Source: CAYONM01 sp964405325
GTDB lineage: Bacteria; Planctomycetota; UBA11346
Reading direction: 5' to 3'
DNA length: 11,198 bases
Assembly: GCA_964405325.1 (NCBI GenBank)
Contig: CAYONM010000124.1
Coordinates: 1 to 11,198, forward strand
Shown: in pieces, positions 1 to 5,574 of the stretch
Numbering within the stretch: the first letter of the stretch is position 1
Layout: every line of letters begins with the position of its first letter
Made by a program: the position numbers and the translations under genes
Notes under the pieces: model-generated
What the model was told of the DNA's origin: nothing
Seen by the model: only the letters and a program-made list of their open reading frames with translations
Database searches by the model: none

Positions 1-37
1 TGGGGAGGGTGCTTGTGTAAGTTGTTGCCATGAAAAG

Positions 38-100
38 ATAAGTGCGTGGCTACAAAATATAAGTGCGTGGCTACAAAATATAAGTGCGTGGCTACAAAAT
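38..100. repeat. Three perfect tandem copies of a 21-bp repeat
   Basis: The unit ATAAGTGCGTGGCTACAAAAT, given here as core AAGTGCGTGGCTAC plus an AT-rich linker, occurs three times without mismatch at 38-58, 59-79 and 80-100. It is followed by an AT-rich tract (about 95-117). The 21-bp period is two helical turns, so each copy presents the same DNA face. There are no spacers and no internal dyad. It lies just past the end of the anti-sigma gene on the minus strand. Possible roles are a protein-binding array (iteron-like) or a simple tandem duplication. No replication gene is visible, and the sequence to the left is not available. The repeat is certain; its function is unknown. Confidence 0.95.
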
Positions 101-125
101 AAAATAACAATAACCGTCTCGGATT

Positions 126-632
126 TTATTTCCCGTTCAGTACTTGCACCGGCACGTGCACCGGCCGGCCATCGGAGCCGGCGACGCTGTCGTCCAGGTC
201 CTTCGGGTTCACCAGCAGGGTCTGATCGCCGGCACGGATCAGGTACAGCTGACCGCGGCCATGGGTGTCGGGAATGACCTGCAGGATCTCGACGTCGCTC
301 TGCTCCGCCAGGCTCGGGCTGCTCGTTTTGCTCTCGGTGAAACGCCAGAGGCTCAGCGCCAACACCAAACCGGCGGCCAGGGCGGTGAGGCCGGTGACCC
401 AGCGTGGCAGGTGATAGTGCACCACGGGTGCCGGGTCGTGCGCCGGGATACGGCCACCGGCCAGGCCCAGGCTGCAGAGGTCGTACAGGGCCAGGCTCTC
501 CTGGCAGTCGGTGCACGTCGCCAGGTGCGCGTAGACGTCGGGTGCCTGGTCGGCGTCCAGCTGCTCGTCGGCGATGGCCGGCAGCAGGGCTTCGACGTCA
601 GCGCAGGAGATGCGATGGCTGGTGCCGCTCAT
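126..632 (-). CDS. Zinc-binding transmembrane anti-sigma factor
   Basis: This 168-residue protein should sequester the ECF sigma factor encoded directly upstream and release it in response to an envelope or redox signal. The N-terminal cytoplasmic part has a zinc anti-sigma signature: His36-x3-Cys40-x2-Cys43, with Cys10 as the likely further ligand. One hydrophobic helix at about residues 78-96 crosses the inner membrane. A periplasmic domain of about 70 residues follows; I do not recognise its fold. The start codon lies one base after the sigma stop (TGA-G-ATG on the minus strand), so the two are translationally coupled. The pairing order, sigma then anti-sigma, is typical of ECF operons. 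The zf-HC2 assignment is good; the inducing signal cannot be read from sequence. Confidence 0.85.
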   Translation of the reverse strand: MSGTSHRISCADVEALLPAIADEQLDADQAPDVYAHLATCTDCQESLALYDLCSLGLAGGRIPAHDPAPVVHYHLPRWVTGLTALAAGLVLALSLWRFTESKTSSPSLAEQSDVEILQVIPDTHGRGQLYLIRAGDQTLLVNPKDLDDSVAGSDGRPVHVPVQVLNGK

Positions 633-633
633 C

Positions 634-1206
634 TCACAGATCCCCCCGGAGGATGTCCTGCAGGCGTTTCTTCAGGGCCGATCGGCCACGGCAGAGGCGG
701 ACTTCCACCGCCTGGCGGCTGATGCCCAGCTGTTCGGAAATGGTCTGGTGATCCAGGCCCGCTTTCAGGCGCAGTTCGATCACCTCGCGTTGGCTCGGCG
801 GTAACTGCTCCAAGGCTCGGTAGACGGCGGTGATGCGCTCCTTCGAGCACAGGGTTTCCGCCGGCGAGCGACCCATATCGCCGCTGGCGGAATGCTGAAT
901 CTCGGTGACGTCCATGCCACGCGGCCGACGCATCTCCCGTCGAAGGTAGTCCATGGCGGCATTACGCGCGATCTGGAACAGCCAACCGCGCAGGGCGGCC
1001 ATCTCGCGCACCGTATGGATGCGCTTGAGTACTTTGATGCTGACTTCCTGGAAGACATCGTCCACGGTCGATGCATCGCCCACGTAGCGTTCGATGACCC
1101 GCCGCAGGGCGGGCTCCTCGTTCTGCAGCAGGTCGAGGCCGGTGCGTTGCAGATCGCTCTCATTCACCGAGAGCTCCCCAGGTAGGCTGATGGTCATGGC
1201 CGTCAT
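634..1206 (-). CDS. ECF-family RNA polymerase sigma factor
   Basis: A 190-residue sigma-70 protein with only regions 2 and 4, as in the extracytoplasmic-function group. Region 2 spans about residues 25-95 and includes the DDVFQEV core-binding helix and the WLFQIARNAAMDYLRR stretch that melts and reads the -10 element. Region 4 spans about 124-183, with the LPPSQREVIELR lead-in and a helix-turn-helix (HQTISEQLGISRQAVEVRL) for the -35 element. It would direct core polymerase to a stress regulon and is paired with the anti-sigma gene just downstream. The chosen start has a modest Shine-Dalgarno-like GGTAGAG a few bases upstream; a second Met at codon 4 is an equal alternative. It is divergent from the large plus-strand operon. 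I saw no clear autoregulatory ECF promoter. Confidence 0.93.
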   Translation of the reverse strand: MTAMTISLPGELSVNESDLQRTGLDLLQNEEPALRRVIERYVGDASTVDDVFQEVSIKVLKRIHTVREMAALRGWLFQIARNAAMDYLRREMRRPRGMDVTEIQHSASGDMGRSPAETLCSKERITAVYRALEQLPPSQREVIELRLKAGLDHQTISEQLGISRQAVEVRLCRGRSALKKRLQDILRGDL

Positions 1207-1281
1207 ACTCTACCAGACGAGGCCGTCGGGCCAACCTTACGGCTCCTGGCGCTGCCACGAGCAGGCATAGGCTGCGCCGCC
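1207..1281. promoter_or_regulatory. Divergent intergenic region between sigma factor and SurA-like gene
   Basis: This 75-bp gap is the only non-coding space between the minus-strand sigma unit and the plus-strand operon, so promoters for both should lie here or extend into the 5' ends of the flanking genes. I could not pick out convincing -35/-10 pairs of the sigma-70, sigma-54 or ECF (AAC...CGT) type. If the SurA-like gene starts further downstream than annotated, the region is larger. The regulatory role is inferred from position only. Confidence 0.4.
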
Positions 1282-2607
1282 ATGGTGATTATTTCTTCAG
1301 AGGGGGCTCACGCCTACGGGCCGGGGCAGCAAGCGGCCATTTTCCCGGCCCTTCGTCTGCGCCCTCTCCGAACCTCCCCGGCTTCGTCCCGCCTGCGGCG
1401 GTTTGAGCAGATTCTCCGCCTGTCGCTGGTTCTGCTGGTCCTGTTGCTGGCCAGCCGGCTTCCTGCGGTGCAGATGCAGGACTACGATCGGCCAGTGGTC
1501 TACGTCAACGAGACCGTTATCACCTGGGGTGATGTCCGGGACCGGGTTCGGCTCAGCCTGGAGCTGATGCAGGCCCAGGGGGTGATGCCGCGCGGTACCG
1601 AGGAGCTGCAGGCCTTGGAGCGCAAAGCGCGCAAGGCTCTGGTCGACGAGGAGTTGCTCTATCAGGAAGCGCTGCGGCTGGAGGTGCGGATCCCCCGGGC
1701 GCGAGTGCGCCGACTGGTGGTGGAGCAGGCGCGCCGCACTGGCGTCGGCAATGACATGCGATCGGTGGCCGAGGAGATCGAACGTCGTGAGCGGCAGGAA
1801 ATGATCCAACAGGTGCTGCAGTTCTATGAATCGGTGCAGCCGGACATCGGTCCTGAGGCGCTGCGTGAGCGCTACGAAGCAAACAAGGCCCAGTATCGGC
1901 GGCCGGGTCGGATCCATCTCTATCAGTTGGCCATCAGCAGTGCTGATGCCACGGCCATCGCCGCCCTGCAGCAGCGTCTGCTGGCCCTGGTGCGGGTGGT
2001 TCGTGGTCATGGCCAGGAGCCGATTCGTACTTGTGTCAGTGCGGACTTCGTCGATCAGGTGGTGGAGGCCACAGGCTTGGAACAACGCCAGCTGCTGATG
2101 GGGCTGGTAGAGCGCCTGCTGGCAGTGCCAGAACTGGCGAGCCTGGATCCGGATCTGCATGCCGAGGCCAGCAATCTCCAGCAGCAAGCGGGTGCGCTCC
2201 GTTCCCGCCAGGAGGCCGAGGCCTTGGTGCGGGAATTGCGGCAGCAGATCCAGGCGACGGAACCGGCCCAGCGGGTTGGTCGCTTCCAGGTGGTGGCCCG
2301 TAGTTACAGCAACGGCACGGAGGCCGAGCATGGTGGTGATCACGGCTGGCTGGAACTGGGCGCGCTGACCCAGGCCCAGCAGCAGGCCTTGGATGATGTC
2401 GACGAGAGGGGGGTGAGTGAGCCCTTCTGGTCAGGCAATGCCTGCCTGTTGGTGATGCCTGGTGAGATCGAGCAGCCACAGCAGCGGAGCCTGGCCGAAG
2501 TCTCTGGCGAATTGCAAAGCGTCCTCGGTCGGCAGCAGCGCGACCAGATGCGTGAAGAGCTTATGGCGACCCTGCGCAGTCGTTCTCAGGTGACCTATTT
2601 GCCCTGA
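1282..2607 (+). CDS. SurA-like exported parvulin peptidyl-prolyl isomerase with an inserted segment
   Basis: Predicted periplasmic folding factor, 441 residues. A hydrophobic signal or anchor (about 45-58) follows a basic segment. A SurA-N-type helical region begins at residue 71 (VVYVNETVITWGDV, then ALVDEELLYQEALRLEV and a long helix to about 200). The parvulin core is recognisable by RIHLYQLAIS (210-219), FQVVARSYSNG (335-345), GGDHGWLELG (351-360) and GVSEPFWSGNACLLV (377-391). About 70-90 residues (near 235-315) separate the first strand from the usual first helix, so the domain is split. The start is uncertain. The first roughly 37 residues are poorly charged, lack a good ribosome-binding site and may be untranslated. 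It is the first gene of the plus-strand run and may assist the exported proteins downstream. It is similar to SurA/PpiD-type proteins but not a clear SurA orthologue. Confidence 0.78.
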   Translation: MVIISSEGAHAYGPGQQAAIFPALRLRPLRTSPASSRLRRFEQILRLSLVLLVLLLASRLPAVQMQDYDRPVVYVNETVITWGDVRDRVRLSLELMQAQGVMPRGTEELQALERKARKALVDEELLYQEALRLEVRIPRARVRRLVVEQARRTGVGNDMRSVAEEIERRERQEMIQQVLQFYESVQPDIGPEALRERYEANKAQYRRPGRIHLYQLAISSADATAIAALQQRLLALVRVVRGHGQEPIRTCVSADFVDQVVEATGLEQRQLLMGLVERLLAVPELASLDPDLHAEASNLQQQAGALRSRQEAEALVRELRQQIQATEPAQRVGRFQVVARSYSNGTEAEHGGDHGWLELGALTQAQQQALDDVDERGVSEPFWSGNACLLVMPGEIEQPQQRSLAEVSGELQSVLGRQQRDQMREELMATLRSRSQVTYLP

Positions 2608-2642
2608 AGGGGGACCTGGCACGCTGCGCGCTTGATGCGGGT

Positions 2643-3356
2643 ATGCAGGTACTCCTCCTGGAAGATGAAGACGCCATCCGGGCCGCGCTGGTCCGGGGCT
2701 TGGAGCGGGTCGGGCATCGACTTCATGCTGCAGCCAGCCTGGCCGAAGCCCGTCAGATCCTGGCGGATTTCCGGCCGGAACTGCTGATCACCGACCTGAA
2801 GTTGCCGGATGGGAGTGGTCTGGAACTGGCCGCGGAGCTCAGTCTGCCCTTCATTGTGATGAGCGGCTACGCGGCATTCGACGATGCGGTGCAGGCCCTG
2901 CGTCTTGGCTGTGTCGACTTTTTCACCAAGCCCGTATCTATCCACGACCTGCGCGCCTGTCTGGAGCGCCATCAGCCCCAGCGGGAGGTGAGTGCGACCC
3001 GGCTGTTGGTCCCGGATGAGTCGCTCTTGGTGCAAGGCAATCGCAGTGGACTGAGCCGACAGAGGGTGGAGAGCTGGAGCCTATGCTGGTACAATCAGCA
3101 GGAGGCGCGGGACGCATTTGATGCCGCCAGCGATGCGGCAAGGGGTTTGCGTGCGCGTCAGGTGCTGGCCGAGCTGATGCAGGCCAGCCAGAAGGGGCGG
3201 GTGGTGGTGAATCGCTACGACGGACACTGGATCGCTTGGTTGGATGCGCCGCCCGATGAGGCTGGCAACGAGGAGCGTCGTGAGCTGCTGGAGACCCTGG
3301 CGGATCGCTGTTTCTGGCGTGGTGATGGCGTTCTGGTGGAGCTCTCCCATGAATGA
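2643..3356 (+). CDS. Response-regulator receiver protein with unrecognised C-terminal domain
   Basis: The N-terminal residues 1-111 form a complete receiver domain: acidic pair Glu7/Asp8, phosphoacceptor Asp51 in LLITDLKLPDGSG, switch Ser74 in IVMSGYA, and Lys96-Pro97 in FFTKPVS. The protein should therefore accept phosphate from a histidine kinase; the kinase encoded at 8864-10093 is the obvious candidate. The C-terminal 125 residues are not an AAA+, winged-helix, HTH, GGDEF or PP2C output. They end in a pattern (short helix, RVVVNRYDGHWIAWLDAP, helix, RGDGVLVELSHE) that loosely recalls a degenerate RsbW-like HATPase lacking ATP-binding boxes; that resemblance is weak. The start follows the previous stop by 35 bases, and the stop overlaps the next start. 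Receiver identity is firm; the output is unknown. Confidence 0.88.
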   Translation: MQVLLLEDEDAIRAALVRGLERVGHRLHAAASLAEARQILADFRPELLITDLKLPDGSGLELAAELSLPFIVMSGYAAFDDAVQALRLGCVDFFTKPVSIHDLRACLERHQPQREVSATRLLVPDESLLVQGNRSGLSRQRVESWSLCWYNQQEARDAFDAASDAARGLRARQVLAELMQASQKGRVVVNRYDGHWIAWLDAPPDEAGNEERRELLETLADRCFWRGDGVLVELSHE

Positions 3357-3627
3357 CCAGGTTGCGGTCTGGCGTGGTGCTTTGCTCTGGCCGGATCCGC
3401 TGGTGGATGCGCCGGTCTTGGATTTCCACGAGGTGGAAGCGATTGGCGTCTGGCTGTATGCCTGGCTGCGCGAGCGGCCGGGTCGGGCGGTGGTCGGGGC
3501 TTCCGCGGGCATCAAGCGTCAGCTGCAACGCGCTGGGGTGCCAGTGTTGTGGTATCGAGCGGTCGAGGAGGTGCCGAGCACCAACGGTGGGGTGACGCCG
3601 TCTGAACGCGAAATGTTGTGGGGCTAG
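3349..3627 (+). CDS. Small STAS-like domain protein
   Basis: A 92-residue protein starting at an ATG that overlaps the receiver gene stop by eight bases, a usual sign of translational coupling. An in-frame start at 3244 would overlap the receiver gene by over 100 bases and is rejected. The layout resembles a minimal STAS fold (the anti-anti-sigma, SpoIIAA type). A first strand pair spans VAVWRGALLW. Next come a strand and helix, APVLDFHEVEAIGVWLYAWL (21-40), then strand RAVVGAS and helix AGIKRQLQRAGV (53-64). Classical STAS proteins carry Asp-Ser where this one has Gly33-Val34, so phosphorylation-based partner switching by a kinase looks impossible here. Its job may be to bind the receiver protein C-terminal domain. 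STAS membership is a judgement from pattern, not a firm call; otherwise treat it as hypothetical. Confidence 0.6.
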   Translation: MNDQVAVWRGALLWPDPLVDAPVLDFHEVEAIGVWLYAWLRERPGRAVVGASAGIKRQLQRAGVPVLWYRAVEEVPSTNGGVTPSEREMLWG

Positions 3628-3630
3628 GCC

Positions 3631-5574
3631 ATGGCTGATGACATGAGCGATAACAATCCGCATCCCATGTCGCAGGACGAGATCGACGCCTTGTTCGATC
3701 AACTGGCCAAGGAGGTTCCCAGCCAGGAGGAGGACTCGGATCGCGATACCGGGCTGACGGTTCGGAAAGATGACGAAGCGGAGCCGGCGCCCGAACCGAC
3801 GCTCGAGCCGGGTGAAGACGGTACCACCAGCTCCGGTACCATGAGCAACTTGCGGCAGTCGGATATCGATCAAATGATTGGTGGTTTGGGAGAGGATGAG
3901 TCCGTCGAGATGTCGGAAGACCAGGACGAACCCGTCTCCGATTCCGAGGATACGGCACGTGGTCAGGAGCACATCGACGCGGTCTTGACGGATCTGGAGG
4001 GGGAAGCCAGCGACGATGAAGCAGCCGCAGAGGAACCACCGGCCGAGGAGGCGAAAGGCGGTGAAGGCCCCCTGGGTCAGGATGATATCGATGCCCTTTT
4101 AGCTGGCATGGGCGCTGACGAAGCCGCCGAAGCCGAGCCGGATCAGACCGCCGAGCCGGCCGACGGTCCCTTGGGCCAGGACGATATCGATGCACTGATG
4201 GCGCAGATGGAAGGAGCGGAGGAGAAAGCGCCAGCCGAAGCCGAAGCGGAGTCAGCGGCGAGTGACGACGATGAGATCGACGCCAGCAGCATGGCGCAGT
4301 CGGAAATTGATGCTCTGCTCAAGGAAATGGGCACAGTAGTGGACGAGCCGGAACCCGAGTCCGAGCTGGCTGCGGCTCCTGCTGATAGCACCGTTGGCGA
4401 TGGTGGTCTGGATCAGTCGGAGATCGACTCGTTGCTCACGGAGATGAATGCCGACCCCGATGCGGAACCGGTGCAGGAGGCCGCTGCCGAAGATGCCGAT
4501 GCGACCATGGAGATGGATCAAGCCGGTATCGACTCGTTGCTGGCCAACATGGACGCGGACACGGGTACCGCCGGTGGTGGCGATGAGAACGAGGAGGGCG
4601 GTACTGGCCGTCTGTCGACGCAGCAGATCAACAACATTCTGCAGAAGCAGGAGGAGACGGCGACCACCGAAGGCCAGGAGGCCGGTGAGTCGATGATCTC
4701 CCAGGGCGATATCGACGCGCTGGTTTCCCAGATGTCGATGGCCACCGGCGTTCCCGGCCGGGAGGAAATCGACGATCTGCTGGCCGAGAAAGAGCAGGAT
4801 ATCGAGGCTCTGCTGGAGGAGGTCCAGAACAAGGCCGATATGTCCGATGCGGTCCAGGGCACCATGCAGACCCCGGCGGTGCAGTCGGTTGGACAGGTCA
4901 TGCTGCCATCGGGTACGGCGGTGATGGCGCCGGAGGAATTGCGCGGCACCCGGTATCTGCTGATCGCTGCGGTACTGTTGTTGACCATGTGCACCGTCAC
5001 CATGGTGTTTGTCGCCCAGGCCATCAACGGTCTGACCGACGAATTGTATGCCGGACGTACCGATCAAGTCAGCCCACAGGATGATTATGACAGCAATGTT
5101 GCTGTCGGCTTGGAGCTGCTGCAGTCCGACGACCTGATCAAGGTCACCAAGGGACTGGATTTCTTTGAGCACATGAAGCGGCAATATCCGGCACGTATAC
5201 CTGATCTGAGCATGATGCTGGCCGATCATCATCGCAGCCGGTCGGCTTGGCGCCGGGCGGTCGAGGAATACGTCGAGATTGCTGAGCACCAGGGTGAGTA
5301 TGTCGACGATCCACAGTTCTATCTGGAGTACAGCGATTCATTGTATCGACTCGAACGTTTCGAGCAGGCGCAGCAGGTGCTGCAGCGCCTGTTGGCCAAC
5401 GAGGATCGCTTTGGTCAAGCAGTGAATTCCCAGGGCCGGGCACGGCCGGACGAAGTGGTTCGGCGTGAACGTGAGACCCTGCAGCGCGCCTATCTGCTTT
5501 TGGGACGCTTGTATACCGCTCGCCTGGAGCGGCTGCCATCGGTGGCGGCTGAACGCGGGAGGGCTGAGCTGTGA
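3631..5574 (+). CDS. Acidic membrane scaffold with twelve FliM-N-like motifs and a TPR-like C-terminus
   Basis: A 647-residue protein. Residues 1-400 are very acidic, rich in Ala/Glu/Asp/Pro and probably disordered, with twelve short helical motifs of the form xQxEIDALLxxM. Their central Ile residues are 18, 79, 115, 153, 186, 226, 265, 300, 333, 361, 380 and 391. The same motif (LSQ-x-EIDALL) opens flagellar FliM and FliY, where it binds phospho-CheY. A transmembrane helix spans about 442-464; Arg438 and Arg441 before it suggest that the motif region is cytoplasmic. Residues 487-640 contain TPR-like helical hairpins (for example SAWRRAVEEYVEIAEH and LERFEQAQQVLQRLLA), predicted periplasmic. 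There is no FliM or FliN core domain. The gene starts three bases after the STAS-like gene and overlaps the next at GTGA. FimV-like acidic TPR proteins are an alternative comparison, but no LysM is present. I know of no named family. Confidence 0.9.
   Translation: MADDMSDNNPHPMSQDEIDALFDQLAKEVPSQEEDSDRDTGLTVRKDDEAEPAPEPTLEPGEDGTTSSGTMSNLRQSDIDQMIGGLGEDESVEMSEDQDEPVSDSEDTARGQEHIDAVLTDLEGEASDDEAAAEEPPAEEAKGGEGPLGQDDIDALLAGMGADEAAEAEPDQTAEPADGPLGQDDIDALMAQMEGAEEKAPAEAEAESAASDDDEIDASSMAQSEIDALLKEMGTVVDEPEPESELAAAPADSTVGDGGLDQSEIDSLLTEMNADPDAEPVQEAAAEDADATMEMDQAGIDSLLANMDADTGTAGGGDENEEGGTGRLSTQQINNILQKQEETATTEGQEAGESMISQGDIDALVSQMSMATGVPGREEIDDLLAEKEQDIEALLEEVQNKADMSDAVQGTMQTPAVQSVGQVMLPSGTAVMAPEELRGTRYLLIAAVLLLTMCTVTMVFVAQAINGLTDELYAGRTDQVSPQDDYDSNVAVGLELLQSDDLIKVTKGLDFFEHMKRQYPARIPDLSMMLADHHRSRSAWRRAVEEYVEIAEHQGEYVDDPQFYLEYSDSLYRLERFEQAQQVLQRLLANEDRFGQAVNSQGRARPDEVVRRERETLQRAYLLLGRLYTARLERLPSVAAERGRAEL
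3670..4824 (+). repeat. Protein-level array of twelve IDALL-type motifs
   Basis: Within the acidic scaffold, twelve copies of a 12-residue motif are encoded. Typical members are SQDEIDALFDQL (14-25), GQDDIDALLAGM (149-160), GQDDIDALMAQM (182-193), AQSEIDALLKEM (222-233) and DQSEIDSLLTEM (261-272). Divergent members are STQQINNILQKQ (329-340) and EQDIEALLEEV (388-398). A partial DDEIDASS lies at 213-220. The distance between consecutive motif Ile residues is 61, 36, 38, 33, 40, 39, 35, 33, 28, 19 and 11, so motifs crowd together toward the membrane. The DNA is not a simple tandem repeat: linkers differ in length and sequence, which suggests selection on the motif rather than recent duplication. 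Confidence 0.9.
5557..5563 (+). promoter_or_regulatory. Ribosome-binding site for the STN-TPR gene (GTG start)
   Basis: GGGAGGG lies seven bases before the GTG at 5571, inside the 3' end of the scaffold gene. It supports the GTG start, which overlaps the scaffold stop as GTGA and gives a protein opening directly with a signal peptide. Confidence 0.6.

Noticed and set aside
38..100. CRISPR array
   Set aside because: The three repeats abut directly with no spacers, and no cas gene is nearby.
144..722. Plus-strand open frame opposite the anti-sigma and sigma genes
   Set aside because: The minus strand encodes clear zinc anti-sigma and ECF sigma motifs, and the plus frame crosses their junction without any recognisable domain.
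1297..1307. Eleven-base sequence TCAGAGGGGGC shared with the hairpin near 11146-11156
   Set aside because: The match is short, has no palindrome at the first site, and is best explained by chance in GC-rich DNA.
1297..2343. Long open frame of 348 codons on the minus strand opposite the SurA-like gene
   Set aside because: The translation is His/Leu/Gln-rich with no domain, and the plus strand encodes a recognisable protein; it is a GC-bias shadow. The same holds for minus-strand frames at 2938-3972, 4252-5289, 6582-7571 and 7772-8794.
3244..3348. Longer STAS-like gene starting at 3244
   Set aside because: The extra 35 residues are a second-frame reading of the receiver gene; the ATG at 3349 gives the usual short overlap.
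3631..5574. FliM, FliN or FliY itself
   Set aside because: Only the short N-terminal docking motif is shared; the CheC-like and SpoA domains of the switch proteins are absent, and a transmembrane helix plus TPR-like region follow.
3631..5574. FimV/TspA-type polar hub protein
   Set aside because: It shares acidity, one transmembrane helix and TPR-like repeats, but lacks a LysM domain, and the order is reversed, with the acidic part N-terminal.
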